Assembly: GCA_018332375.1 (NCBI GenBank)
Contig: BOPV01000001.1
Span: forward strand, 1,798,001 to 1,862,000
Direction of reading: 5' to 3'
Length of the DNA stretch: 64,000 nucleotides
DNA from: Roseiterribacter gracilis
Lineage (GTDB): Bacteria; Pseudomonadota; Alphaproteobacteria; BOG-932; Roseiterribacteraceae
The notes beneath the pieces were generated by a model. It saw only the letters and a list, made by a program, of their open reading frames with translations, did no database searches and had not been told where the DNA came from. A program made the translations under genes and the position numbers. The first letter of the stretch is position 1. Every line of letters begins with the position of its first letter. Of the stretch, positions 28,560-40,600 are shown piece after piece.

Positions 28560-29387
28560 ATGAGCGGCGGCAATATCTGGCGCAACCAGGCCCTGCGCGC
28601 CGCGATCTGGATTGCGGTGATTCTGGTGCCGACCACCGTCAACTCGTTCTCGCGCCTAACCGAGGCGTCGTGGCGCGGCGAGACGGTGCCAACCTGGCTG
28701 CCCTTCACGCTCGAATATTCGAGCGCGATCGGGATGTGGGTGGTGATTGCGCTTTATTTGCGGGCGCGGAGGTGGGTCGTACCGGCCGCAATCGGCTGGA
28801 AGCGCAGCATCGCCGCGCATGTCCTGATCGCGCCGCTCTTCTGCCTCGGTCACTTTCTCGTGATGAACGGGCTGCGGACGGCGATCTGGAGCGCCTTTCT
28901 CGGACGCGCGTACGGCTTGAACTGGGTCGCCGAACTTCCCTACGAGGCGCGCAAGGATTTCCCGAGCTTCGCAACCTTCGTCCTGCTGGCGGCAATCCTC
29001 GAACGGCTCGCCACCGACCCGGCACCGGCGCCCGTCGTCGCACGGGCCAAAATGGCGACGATCGAAGTGCGCACCAGCAGCCGCACCCTGTTCCTGCGCC
29101 CCGACGAAATCCGCAGCGCCAGCGCGGCCGGCAACTATATAGAGCTGGCGACCGCGCAAGGCGACGTGCTGGCGCGGCAGACGATGGCGTCGATCGAGGA
29201 GCAGCTAGGCGCCGGCTTCGTACGCGTGCACCGCTCGCACTTGGTCGCGCGCGCCGAGATCGTACGGATCGAAACCAACGCGTCGGGCGATTTCACCGTC
29301 ACCTTGCGCGACGGGCGCAGCCTGCCGGGCAGCCGGCGTTATCGCGACCGGCTGGATACGAAAACGGCCTCCGAAGAGGCCGTTTAA
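28560..29387 (+). CDS. membrane-anchored LytTR-domain transcription regulator
   Basis: A regulator with an N-terminal membrane part of about four segments (residues about 10-150 from this start) and a C-terminal LytTR DNA-binding domain (IEVRTSSRTLFLRPDEIRSASAAGNYIEL ... FVRVHRSHLV, GSRRYRD). It has no receiver domain, so it probably senses a membrane or small-molecule signal directly. Start choice is uncertain. ATG at 28560 leaves 97 bp of divergent promoter region; ATG at 28461 would overlap the divergent acyltransferase start (shared CATG) and add a low-complexity GTNGG-rich segment. The final codons are part of a terminator hairpin. Confidence 0.82.
   Translation: MSGGNIWRNQALRAAIWIAVILVPTTVNSFSRLTEASWRGETVPTWLPFTLEYSSAIGMWVVIALYLRARRWVVPAAIGWKRSIAAHVLIAPLFCLGHFLVMNGLRTAIWSAFLGRAYGLNWVAELPYEARKDFPSFATFVLLAAILERLATDPAPAPVVARAKMATIEVRTSSRTLFLRPDEIRSASAAGNYIELATAQGDVLARQTMASIEEQLGAGFVRVHRSHLVARAEIVRIETNASGDFTVTLRDGRSLPGSRRYRDRLDTKTASEEAV
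29362..29385. terminator. bidirectional terminator inside the LytTR C-terminus
   Basis: AAACGGCCTC (29362-29371) and GAGGCCGTTT (29376-29385) form a 10-bp perfect stem with a CGAA loop. The sequence encodes the last residues of the LytTR protein (KTASEEAV). The A/T ends give a short T-run on each strand, so it can terminate rpoD, whose stop lies at 29390-29392, as well as the LytTR transcript. Confidence 0.75.
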
Positions 29388-29389
29388 GT

Positions 29390-31351
29390 TCAGGTATCGA
29401 GGAAGCTGCGGAGCTTCCTGCTGCGGCTGGGATGTTTCAACTTGCGCAGCGCCTTCGCCTCGATCTGGCGAATACGTTCGCGCGTGACGCTGAACTGCTG
29501 GCCGACTTCTTCCAGCGTGTGATCGGTGTTCATGCCGATGCCGAAGCGCATGCGCAGCACGCGCTCTTCACGCGGCGTCAGCGACGACAACACGCGCGTG
29601 GTGGTTTCGCGCAGATTGGCCTGGATGGCCGCATCCAACGGAAGCACCGCATTCTTGTCTTCGATGAAATCGCCGAGATGCGAATCTTCCTCGTCGCCGA
29701 TCGGCGTTTCGAGCGAGATCGGTTCTTTGGCGATCTTGAGAACCTTGCGCACTTTTTCCAGCGGCATGGCGAGGCGTTCCGCCAGCTCTTCCGGCGTCGG
29801 CTCGCGGCCGATTTCGTGCAGCATCTGGCGCGACGTGCGCACCAGCTTGTTGATCGTTTCGATCATGTGCACGGGAATGCGGATCGTGCGCGCCTGGTCA
29901 GCGATCGAACGCGTGATCGCCTGTCGAATCCACCAGGTCGCGTAGGTCGAGAATTTGTAGCCGCGGCGATACTCGAACTTATCCACGGCCTTCATCAGAC
30001 CGATATTGCCTTCCTGAATCAGATCCAGGAATTGCAGACCGCGGTTCGTGTATTTCTTGGCGATCGAGATCACGAGACGAAGATTCGCCTCGACCATCTC
30101 TTTCTTGGCCTTGGCTGCTTCTTTCTCGCCCTTCTGCACCGTCTGCACGATGCGGCGGAATTCAGCGATCGGCAGGCGCGATTCAGCCGCGATCTGCGCG
30201 ATCTGCTCGCGCGTATCGAGGGCTTCCTTGCCGCGCTTGGCACCGAACTTGGTCCAGGCGCCCGGCGTCTTCTTCACCTTCTCGAGCCACTTGGGGTCGA
30301 GTTCGCTGCCGTAATATTTCTTGAGGAAGTCGTCGCGCTTCACGCCACTTTCGGTGGCGTAGCGCATCAACTTGCCTTCCAGCGTCACGAGACGACGGTT
30401 CAAACCGTAGAGCTGTTCGACCAGCTGCTCGATGCGCGCGTTGTTGAGGCGCACGCCTTCCATCAGCTCGACCAGTTCGAGCTTCAGCTTCTCGTACTTC
30501 TTGTCGGCGCGCGCATCTTCTTTGACCGCTTCACCAGTCGCGAGCGCGGTCAGACGCGCTTCCTGCATCTTGTGCAGCTTGGTGTAGGTGGTGCGGATCG
30601 CTTTGAACGTCTCGAGCACTTGCGGCTTGAGTTCGGCTTCCATCGCCGACAGCGAAATCGCGTTCTCTTCGCCGTCATCGTCGTCGGCCGGCGGCGCACC
30701 AGGCGCGCCCGGCACCGGCGGTTCGGCACCCTCTTCGCCTTCAGCAGCTTCGCCTTCGGCAGCCGGCACTTCGGCTTCGGGGCCGCCGCCATAAGTGGCG
30801 TCGAGATCGATGATTTCGCGCAGCAGAATGTCACCGCGCTCGAGCGCTTCGTGCCATTCGATCAGCGCCTTGATGGTCAGCGGGCTTTCGCAGATGCCGC
30901 CGATCATCTGTTCGCGACCGGCCTCGATCCGCTTCGCGATGGCGATTTCGCCTTCACGCGACAACAGCTCGACCGAGCCCATTTCGCGCAGATACATGCG
31001 CACCGGATCGTCGGTGCGGCCGATGTCGTCTTCGTCGATATTGCCGCGCGCGTCTTCCGACTCTTCGTCGGAGCCTTCTTCTTTCTTCTCCGCGACTTCT
31101 TCGCTCTCTTCAGATTCGACAAGCGTGATGCCGAGCTCCGAGAGCATCGACATCGTGTCTTCGATCTGTTCCGAGCTGTATTCTTCCGGCGGCAGGGCGG
31201 CGTTCAGCTCGTCATAGGTGACGTAGCCGCGCTCCTTGCCCTTCGCGATCATCTTTTTGACGGCAGCGGCCAGGCCGTCGACCAACGCCGCTTCGCCCTG
31301 TTCTTCGCGGCTGTCCGCAGTCTCGACTTTGGTTTGCGCTTTGCTGGCCAT
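29390..31351 (-). CDS. rpoD: RNA polymerase primary sigma factor RpoD
   Basis: The 653-residue housekeeping sigma-70 factor. Region 1.1 is at the N-terminus, region 1.2 at [22 protein letters not shown], then a long non-conserved acidic insertion with Glu/Ala/Pro/Gly-rich runs (about residues 190-240), region 2 ([38 protein letters not shown]), region 3, and region 4 with the [23 protein letters not shown]. It follows dnaG after a 129-bp gap, the classic macromolecular-synthesis arrangement, and likely also has its own promoter in that gap. Terminates at the bidirectional hairpin in the LytTR gene. Confidence 0.97.
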   Translation of the reverse strand: MASKAQTKVETADSREEQGEAALVDGLAAAVKKMIAKGKERGYVTYDELNAALPPEEYSSEQIEDTMSMLSELGITLVESEESEEVAEKKEEGSDEESEDARGNIDEDDIGRTDDPVRMYLREMGSVELLSREGEIAIAKRIEAGREQMIGGICESPLTIKALIEWHEALERGDILLREIIDLDATYGGGPEAEVPAAEGEAAEGEEGAEPPVPGAPGAPPADDDDGEENAISLSAMEAELKPQVLETFKAIRTTYTKLHKMQEARLTALATGEAVKEDARADKKYEKLKLELVELMEGVRLNNARIEQLVEQLYGLNRRLVTLEGKLMRYATESGVKRDDFLKKYYGSELDPKWLEKVKKTPGAWTKFGAKRGKEALDTREQIAQIAAESRLPIAEFRRIVQTVQKGEKEAAKAKKEMVEANLRLVISIAKKYTNRGLQFLDLIQEGNIGLMKAVDKFEYRRGYKFSTYATWWIRQAITRSIADQARTIRIPVHMIETINKLVRTSRQMLHEIGREPTPEELAERLAMPLEKVRKVLKIAKEPISLETPIGDEEDSHLGDFIEDKNAVLPLDAAIQANLRETTTRVLSSLTPREERVLRMRFGIGMNTDHTLEEVGQQFSVTRERIRQIEAKALRKLKHPSRSRKLRSFLDT

Positions 31352-31480
31352 GCCCGTCTTCGAACCCTTCGTACAACCTGCGAATCCCAGAACGCAGAAA
31401 TGCGTGCGCGAGCGCAGCAGATGCCGCGCCCGTCTTAGGGACCCCTGGTTAAACCAACCTTGATCGCCGTCGTCGCCGCC

Positions 31481-33331
31481 TTACCCGTGGGACGTGCCGG
31501 TCTCGCCGCCTGTGACAGCAGCGTCGGCATCGCCCTCGATCAGCCCCGTCTTCTCCCGCGTGATCGCACTAATGCGTTCCAGTGCAGGGTCGGCCCCGGA
31601 GCCGGGGGCCTTGGTGGCTGCCGCGATTTCCCCTTCCATCGCCAGGCGATGGTCGAGAAGCAGCAGCTCACGGACTTGAGCGCGTGCCTCCTCGGCATCT
31701 TGATGCTTGAGCCGGGGCACTGTGGCCACGGTCAGGTCGAGGAGCGACGTCGCCGCGCTGGCTAGTCCGTGGTGGTCCAAGTGGAGCCAAAGTCCTGGTG
31801 CGTCAAGCCCCGAGTCGGCCTCTAACCTATCTTGAACAAGGACTTTGAGCTGTTGTTCGACCGGGTCTGGCAAAGCCGCCTCAGCCAAATGTGCACTTAC
31901 TTCCTCCCAGAACGCAGGCCGCAGGATGATCGCTCCCAATAAAAGCCGGTCACGAAGCCGCACGAGCTGGTGCCGGCGGGTCTTGAGCGAGGACGGCTTG
32001 ATGCTGGGGCCTTTTCCAGGCTTGCCGCCGTCTTTTCCGCGCGGAACGAAGGCGCTGCGCCAGGGAAACGCCTCGTCCCAGCGGGTCCGGATCTCCTGGC
32101 GGTAGAGGCTTTGGCAGGTCTTGTCGGCGATCGTCGCGACCGCCTCGTCGAGCGCGCGGCGGACGCCGGCCCGCTGTTCGGGGGTTTCGCGGGCCCGGTC
32201 GCGCAGGGTCGTGTCCCACAGCGCATCGACCAAGGATTTGGCCTCGGCCAGGACCCTCTGCATGGCCGCGGCGCCGCCCGACCGGACCATCGTGTCCGGA
32301 TCCTCGCCCGGCGGGAGGAAGGCGACGCGGATCGTGCGGTCGGCCGAGACTAGCGGCAGCGCCCGGGCGATGGCGCGCTCGGCGGCGCGGCGGCCAGCGG
32401 CGTCGCCGTCGAAACAAAGGACCGGTGCGCGGGTGCCGCTTGGATCCAGCCGCCACAGCTCGCCCAGCTGCGCTTCGGTCAAGGCGGTGCCGAGCGGCGC
32501 CACTGCGCCTTCAAAGCCGGCGCGCTGGAGCGCGATCACATCCATATAGCCTTCGACCACGATCGGGATCGCATCGCGCGAGCCGCGTGCGCGCGAAAGG
32601 CCATAGAGAACGTGGCCTTTGTGGAAGAGCGGATGTTCCGGCGAGTTGACGTATTTCGGCCCGTCGCCGTCGAGAATGCGTCCGCCGAACGCAACTACGC
32701 GGCCACGCCGATCCGCGACGGGAAACAAGACGCGGTTGCGGAAGAAGCTGTAGGGCGCGCCGCCGTGATCCGACGCACGGATCAATTGCAGTTCGATCAG
32801 CTCGGCATCTTCGTGGCCGAGCTTGCGCATCGCCGCGCCCAACAATGACGCGTCGGCGGGCGCCCAACCCAAACGGAATTGCGCGATCGTGTCGTCGTCG
32901 AGACCGCGGCCGCGCAGATACTCCAACGCTGCACGACCATGCGGTGCACGCAGCTGTTGTTCGAACCACGCGCACGCCGCCTCGAGCACGTCGTACAGGG
33001 TTTTTTGGCGCTCAAACCGTTGCCGTTCCTGCGGCGACGGACGCGGCACTTCCAACCCGGCGAGCGCAGCCAATTGTTCGACCGCGTCGGGGAACGACAG
33101 ATTGTCGTGCCGCATCAAAAATCCGACCACGTCGCCGTGCGCGCCGCAGCCGAAGCAATGGAAGAAGGCTTTCTGGTCGTTGACGTAGAAGCTCGGCGTC
33201 TTCTCGTTATGGAACGGGCACGGCGCTTTCCATTCGCGCCCGGCGCGCTGCAAACGCAGCTTGCGCCCGATCAACTCCGACAGCGGTACCCGCGCGCGCA
33301 GCTCGTCCAGGAATGCGGGCGGGAGCGCCAT
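31481..33331 (-). CDS. dnaG: DNA primase
   Basis: DnaG makes RNA primers for chromosome replication. At 616 residues it has the CHC2 zinc finger (C38, H41, C59, C62), the RNAP-like core with VVEGYMDVIALQRAGFEGAVAPLGTAL (TOPRIM glutamate) and FDGDAAG, and a divergent C-terminal DnaB-binding domain. It begins four bases after the yqeY stop, so the two are one operon, with rpoD downstream. The C-terminal domain is Ala/Leu-rich and weakly conserved, as is common. Confidence 0.96.
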   Translation of the reverse strand: MALPPAFLDELRARVPLSELIGRKLRLQRAGREWKAPCPFHNEKTPSFYVNDQKAFFHCFGCGAHGDVVGFLMRHDNLSFPDAVEQLAALAGLEVPRPSPQERQRFERQKTLYDVLEAACAWFEQQLRAPHGRAALEYLRGRGLDDDTIAQFRLGWAPADASLLGAAMRKLGHEDAELIELQLIRASDHGGAPYSFFRNRVLFPVADRRGRVVAFGGRILDGDGPKYVNSPEHPLFHKGHVLYGLSRARGSRDAIPIVVEGYMDVIALQRAGFEGAVAPLGTALTEAQLGELWRLDPSGTRAPVLCFDGDAAGRRAAERAIARALPLVSADRTIRVAFLPPGEDPDTMVRSGGAAAMQRVLAEAKSLVDALWDTTLRDRARETPEQRAGVRRALDEAVATIADKTCQSLYRQEIRTRWDEAFPWRSAFVPRGKDGGKPGKGPSIKPSSLKTRRHQLVRLRDRLLLGAIILRPAFWEEVSAHLAEAALPDPVEQQLKVLVQDRLEADSGLDAPGLWLHLDHHGLASAATSLLDLTVATVPRLKHQDAEEARAQVRELLLLDHRLAMEGEIAAATKAPGSGADPALERISAITREKTGLIEGDADAAVTGGETGTSHG

Positions 33332-33335
33332 CCGA

Positions 33336-33794
33336 TCAGCCGCCCAACTTGGCTTTCACTTGCGCGCTGGCAGCCGCGAAATCCATTTGGCCGGCGAATT
33401 TGGATTTGAGCACCGCCATCACCTTGCCCATGTCGCGCACCGATGCGGCGCCGGTTTCGGCGACTGCAGCGGCGATCGCGGCATCGACCGCGGCGGCATC
33501 CATCTGCGACGGCAGAAATCGCTCGATCACCGCGATCTCGGCCTGTTCCTTGGCCACCAGTTCGGGGCGGTTGCCCTGCTCGTACAGCGCGATCGAGTCG
33601 CGCCGCTGCTTGATCATGTTCTGCAGCATCGCGCCGATGTCGCCGTCCGAGATGCCATCGGCATTGCCCGCCGGGCGCGCGGCGATGTCCTTGTCTTTGA
33701 GCGCCGCCAGGATCAGCCGCACCGTCGACAGGGTGGCGCTATCCTTTTCGCGCAGGGCGGTCTTCATCGCGTCAGTCAGCGTCGCGCGCAGCAT
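33336..33794 (-). CDS. GatB/YqeY domain protein
   Basis: A 152-residue YqeY-family protein that resembles the C-terminal tail domain of the GatB amidotransferase subunit. It shows LREKDSATLSTVRLILAALKDKDIAAR near the N-terminus and IAVIERFLPSQM, both typical. Its role is not established; tRNA-related or stress functions have been suggested for the family. It sits directly upstream of dnaG and divergently from carA, a conserved alphaproteobacterial order. ATG at 33794 gives the standard length. Confidence 0.9.
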   Translation of the reverse strand: MLRATLTDAMKTALREKDSATLSTVRLILAALKDKDIAARPAGNADGISDGDIGAMLQNMIKQRRDSIALYEQGNRPELVAKEQAEIAVIERFLPSQMDAAAVDAAIAAAVAETGAASVRDMGKVMAVLKSKFAGQMDFAAASAQVKAKLGG

Positions 33795-33929
33795 GGTCGG
33801 TCCTAGTGGTCTTGAAGGGCGCGCAGCATAGCGACCTGGACCCGGCGCAGCATAGGAATGCGGATAGGCGGGTTGACGCGCCCCAGGGCCGGCTCCTATC
33901 TCCGGCGAGTTCCCGTCCGAGGTTTAGCC

Positions 33930-35090
33930 ATGTCCAGCCCCGCCCCATCCGGCGCAACCGCCGCGCTCGTGCTTGCCGATGGCACGGTGTTTTGGGGCCG
34001 CGGCGTTGGCGCCGCAGGCACCACGGTCGCCGAGGTCTGCTTCAACACCTCGATGACCGGGTACCAGGAAATCCTGACCGACCCGTCCTATGCCGGGCAG
34101 ATCATCGCTTTCACCTTCCCGCATATCGGGAACGTGGGCACCAACACCGACGACATTGAAACCATCACCCCGGCCGCCCGCGGCCTGGTTCTGCGCGTCG
34201 ACATCACCGAGCCGTCGAACTGGCGCGCGACTCGGGGCCTCGACGAGTGGCTGAAGAGCTACGGGCTGATCGGCATCTCGGGCATCGACACGCGCGCGCT
34301 GACGCGTCGCATCCGTGATCTGGGCGCGCCCAACGGCGCGCTGATCCATGCGCCGGACGGCAAGATCGATATCGACGCGCTGGTCAAACAGGCCGGTGCG
34401 TGGCCGGGCCTCGAAGGCATGGATCTCGCGCTGGAAGTGACCGGCCGTCAGACCGCGCAATGGCGCGAGAGCACCTGGTCGCGCGAAGGTGGTTACGCCG
34501 AACAGACAGCGCCCAAACACAAAGTCGTCGCGGTCGATTACGGCGCCAAGCGCAACATTCTGCGTTGCCTCGCGGCAGCTGGTTGCGAAGTCGTCGTCGT
34601 GCCTGCAACGGCAACCGCCGACGACATTCTCGGCCACAAGCCCGACGGCGTGTTTCTGTCGAACGGTCCCGGCGATCCGCAAGCGACCGGCCAATATGCT
34701 GTGCCTGCGATTCAGGGCGTGCTGAAAGCGGGCGTGCCGACCTTCGGCATCTGCCTCGGTCATCAGCTGCTTGCGCTGGCGCTTGGCGGCAAGACAACCA
34801 AGATGCATCACGGCCATCGCGGCGCGAACCATCCGGTCAAAGATCTCGAAACCGGCAAGGTCGAAATCACCAGCCAGAATCACGGTTTCGTGGTGCTGCC
34901 CGACAGTCTGCCGGCAAACGTGCAACAGACCCATGTGAGTCTGTTCGACGGCAGCAACGAAGGCTTCCGCGTCAAAGATGCGCCGGTCTTCGCCGTGCAG
35001 TATCACCCGGAAGCAAGCCCGGGCCCGACCGACAGCCATCATCTGTTCCAACGCTTCGTCGACATGATCGAAGCCAAGAAAGGGCACTGA
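33930..35090 (+). CDS. carA: carbamoyl-phosphate synthase small subunit
   Basis: CarA releases ammonia from glutamine for carbamoyl phosphate synthesis, which feeds pyrimidines and arginine. The N-terminal CarA domain (FNTSMTGYQEILTDPSYAGQI) is followed by the class I glutamine amidotransferase domain with the nucleophile in FGICLGHQ and the His/Glu pair in VQYHPEASPGP. 386 residues is the normal length. ATG at 33930 has GAGG eight bases upstream; earlier in-frame codons are not conserved. A small gene follows after 2 bp, then carB. Confidence 0.96.
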   Translation: MSSPAPSGATAALVLADGTVFWGRGVGAAGTTVAEVCFNTSMTGYQEILTDPSYAGQIIAFTFPHIGNVGTNTDDIETITPAARGLVLRVDITEPSNWRATRGLDEWLKSYGLIGISGIDTRALTRRIRDLGAPNGALIHAPDGKIDIDALVKQAGAWPGLEGMDLALEVTGRQTAQWRESTWSREGGYAEQTAPKHKVVAVDYGAKRNILRCLAAAGCEVVVVPATATADDILGHKPDGVFLSNGPGDPQATGQYAVPAIQGVLKAGVPTFGICLGHQLLALALGGKTTKMHHGHRGANHPVKDLETGKVEITSQNHGFVVLPDSLPANVQQTHVSLFDGSNEGFRVKDAPVFAVQYHPEASPGPTDSHHLFQRFVDMIEAKKGH

Positions 35091-35092
35091 TC

Positions 35093-35440
35093 ATGTCCGC
35101 AAAGAAGAACCCGCTGAATTTGAATCCGCTGCAGTTGAAGACGTTGGCGCTGTTGCAGGCGCTGGCCGAACTCGACGATCACGCGGTGCAGAAAGATGAG
35201 AACGGTGCGGTCACGGTGATGAACCTACCGCACGCACACGGCGATCATTTTCATGTCGGTGATGCGGTCGTCGCGTCCCGTGATGCGACCGGCCTGACGA
35301 ATCCCGCACCGTGGTCGGTGCTGGAACGCAAAGGCTTGCTGCGTTCGATGTTCCCGCACGGCGCCACGCTGACCGCCGAAGGCCTGGCCTACGACACCGG
35401 CGTGCGCGACCAGATCCTGCACCGGCACCATCACCACTAG
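35093..35440 (+). CDS. small conserved-looking protein with a histidine tail, between carA and carB
   Basis: A 115-residue protein that I do not recognise. It begins two bases after the carA stop, so it is translated with carA. The N-terminal half is helical (NPLQLKTLALLQALAEL); the middle contains LPHAHGDHFHVGDAVV, with several histidines in HxH spacing; and the last six residues are HRHHHH. The histidine content suggests binding of a divalent metal such as Zn or Ni. There is no signal peptide or membrane segment. Codon use matches the neighbours. A regulatory or metallochaperone role for carbamoyl-phosphate synthase is pure speculation. Confidence 0.78.
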   Translation: MSAKKNPLNLNPLQLKTLALLQALAELDDHAVQKDENGAVTVMNLPHAHGDHFHVGDAVVASRDATGLTNPAPWSVLERKGLLRSMFPHGATLTAEGLAYDTGVRDQILHRHHHH

Positions 35441-35538
35441 CCGGCACCACTAGCAGGTCTGCCGCGACCCTTCGGTGCTGGCGTCGGCGCGTCCAAGTGC
35501 CTATACCGACGCTTTAAGACCTCGCATCTGCGGTTCCC

Positions 35539-35572
35539 CGCGCGGCCAACCTTGGCCGGGCGCGTGTTTTCT
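35539..35572 (+). terminator. terminator or attenuator hairpin upstream of carB
   Basis: CGCGCGGCCAA (35539-35549) pairs with TTGGCC-GG-GCGCG (35552-35564) with a two-base bulge and a tight loop, followed by TGTTTTCT. It ends 21 bp before the carB ATG at 35593. It could stop the carA transcript or act as an attenuator. The rest of the 152-bp gap shows no leader peptide with biased codons. Confidence 0.55.
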
Positions 35573-35592
35573 CGTGTCCAGAGTTCGTCTCG

Positions 35593-38868
<3,276 letters not shown>

Positions 38869-38876
38869 TCCTAGGA

Positions 38877-38898
38877 GGGCCGATCGACCGATCGGCCC
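38877..38898 (+). terminator. palindrome between carB and greA
   Basis: GGGCCGATCG at 38877-38886 and CGATCGGCCC at 38889-38898 form a near-perfect 10-bp palindrome with two central bases, nine bases after the carB stop. There is no U-run, so intrinsic termination is doubtful; it may be an operator or a 3'-end-stabilising hairpin. Confidence 0.4.
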
Positions 38899-38926
38899 GT
38901 TCCACGCCAGGTGGGTGATTTAAGAC

Positions 38927-39403
38927 ATGATGGACAAGGTTCCGATGACCGCCGGAGGGTTCCAGCGGTTGCAGGACGAGTTGAAGCAGCTGAAGTCGGT
39001 CGAACGTCCGGCCATCATCCGTGCCATCGCCGAGGCGCGGGAGCACGGCGACTTGTCTGAAAACGCCGAGTATCACGCTGCGCGTGAACGGCAGAGCTTC
39101 ATCGAAGGCCGTGTTGGTGAGTTGGAAGATCGCATCAGCCGCGCTGAGGTGATTGATCCCAAGACTCTGTCCGGCACCAACGTGAAATTCGGCGCGACTG
39201 TAACGCTGGTCGACGAAGATACCGACGAGAAGACGTCGTACACGCTGGTCGGCGAATTCGAAGCCGACATCTCGAACGGCCTGCTGTCGATTACGTCGCC
39301 GCTTGCGCGCGCGCTGATCGGCAAGACCAAAGGCGACAGCGTTGAAGTCGTGACGCCAGGTGGCTCAAAGGCCTACGAGATCCTCAAAGTCGCGTTCAAG
39401 TAA
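38927..39403 (+). CDS. greA: transcription elongation factor GreA
   Basis: GreA rescues backtracked RNA polymerase by stimulating transcript cleavage. The coiled-coil N-terminal domain with the acidic tip ([19 protein letters not shown]) and the C-terminal FKBP-like domain ([15 protein letters not shown] strand, [18 protein letters not shown]) are intact at 158 residues. Two ATGs are adjacent (38927 and 38930). It follows carB, as in many alphaproteobacteria, and its stop is immediately followed, in frame, by the TTG start of the UDG-like gene. Confidence 0.96.
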   Translation: MMDKVPMTAGGFQRLQDELKQLKSVERPAIIRAIAEAREHGDLSENAEYHAARERQSFIEGRVGELEDRISRAEVIDPKTLSGTNVKFGATVTLVDEDTDEKTSYTLVGEFEADISNGLLSITSPLARALIGKTKGDSVEVVTPGGSKAYEILKVAFK

Positions 39404-40000
39404 TTGAACTCACGCGACGGACTTCCGTTCGTCGATTACGCCTATCCAACGGTGCGTGGCGATCGCGCACCGTTGGTGCTGATCGGCGAAGCGCCCGGTG
39501 CCGATGAGGTCAAGCAAGGCCGGCCCTTTTGCGGTCGCGCCGGCAAACTGCTCGACCAACAGCTCGCAGTAATCGACATCGACCGTAACGCGTGCCTGGT
39601 CGCGAACGTGTTTCGCTACCGGCCGCCCGACAACAAGATCGATCACTTCTTCGCGTCAAAGCGCAAAGCCGCTGCCGAGAATGTCGCGCTTGACGAAAGC
39701 CACGGCAAATTCGGCAGCAGCTTCGTGCGTGCGCAATACGCACCCGAAATCACGCATTTGCTCGACACGCTGAATCAGCTGAAACCGCGCGCCATCGTCG
39801 TGTTGGGCCGCGTGCCGCTATGGGCGCTGACGGGGCGTGAAGGTCTGACCGCGCTGCGCGGCCAGAAGCTGGCGGGACGGATCAGCGGTGTGCCGATCGT
39901 CCCTGCCTATCATCCAAGTTATCTCGCGCGGCTGATCAATATGGACAAGAACGCGGAAGCAACCTTCCGCGCTGATCTTGTCCTCGCGCGCGACGCGTAA
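39404..40000 (+). CDS. uracil-DNA glycosylase superfamily protein, without Fe-S cysteines
   Basis: A 198-residue protein of the UDG superfamily (family 4/5-like). Motif 1 is GEAPGADEVKQGRPFCGRAG and the third motif is PAYHPSYLAR. Family 4 enzymes carry four cysteines for a [4Fe-4S] cluster, with the first pair before motif 1. Here the protein begins only about 25 residues before motif 1 and contains just two cysteines, so no such cluster is expected. The start is a TTG directly after the greA TAA, in the same frame, so no longer N-terminus is possible. Uracil excision is likely from the fold but unproven; another base or a non-catalytic role is possible. Confidence 0.8.
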   Translation: MNSRDGLPFVDYAYPTVRGDRAPLVLIGEAPGADEVKQGRPFCGRAGKLLDQQLAVIDIDRNACLVANVFRYRPPDNKIDHFFASKRKAAAENVALDESHGKFGSSFVRAQYAPEITHLLDTLNQLKPRAIVVLGRVPLWALTGREGLTALRGQKLAGRISGVPIVPAYHPSYLARLINMDKNAEATFRADLVLARDA

Positions 40001-40006
40001 GGTAAG

Positions 40007-40510
40007 TTACGCCGCGTCACTTTCGTCTTCGTCGTCATCGAGCGGAACCGGTGCGCCCGGTTCGAATTTCGAACGACGGATCGCCAATGCCGACTTCACA
40101 TGCGCAACGTTCGGCGCAGCGGTCAGCTTCGACGTCAAGAAGCGGTTATACGCATCCCAATCTTCGGCAACGATCTTGAGCAGGAAATCAGTTTCGCCCG
40201 CCAGCATGTGGCATTCGCGAACCAACGGCCAAGACTGCACCAACTGTTCGAAGGCGCGCAGATCGACTTCGGCCTGCGAAGACAAACCGACCTGCGCGAA
40301 CACGGTGACGGTGTAACCCAACGCCGCCGGATCGAGGTCGGCGTGATAGCCTTTGATGTAACCCGCTTCTTCCAGCGCGCGGACGCGGCGCAGGCACGGC
40401 GGTGCGGAGATGTTCGCGCGCTTCGCCAGCTCGACGTTGGTCATGCGACCGTCGCTCTGTAGGTTGCGCAGAATCTGGCGATCGATCCGGTCTAGTTTGA
40501 CGCGGCGCAT
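40007..40510 (-). CDS. Lrp/AsnC family transcriptional regulator
   Basis: A 167-residue Lrp-type regulator: N-terminal HTH (LDRIDRQILRNLQSDGRMTNVELAKRANIS, then PPCLRRVRALEEAGYIKGY) and a C-terminal RAM ligand-binding domain (VRECHMLAGETDFLLKIVAEDW). Such proteins sense amino acids and form octamers. The C-terminus extends into an acidic tail (PLDDDEDESDAA) beyond the usual end. It converges on the UDG-like gene with seven bases between. Effector and targets unknown. Confidence 0.92.
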   Translation of the reverse strand: MRRVKLDRIDRQILRNLQSDGRMTNVELAKRANISAPPCLRRVRALEEAGYIKGYHADLDPAALGYTVTVFAQVGLSSQAEVDLRAFEQLVQSWPLVRECHMLAGETDFLLKIVAEDWDAYNRFLTSKLTAAPNVAHVKSALAIRRSKFEPGAPVPLDDDEDESDAA

Positions 40511-40600
40511 TTTGTCTCTGACGTTTTAGGGAGGGGGCTTGAAATATTGTTGCGAGACTAGCGACGCGGCCCCGCCCTCTCAAGGCCTCCGCAGTCGCAC

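Noticed and set aside
28442..31438. A 998-codon plus-strand open frame running through the LytTR gene and antisense to rpoD
   Set aside because: It is a shadow frame caused by high GC. rpoD on the other strand is unmistakable, and the frame shows no domain, only Arg/Ala-rich or Phe/Asp-rich composition.
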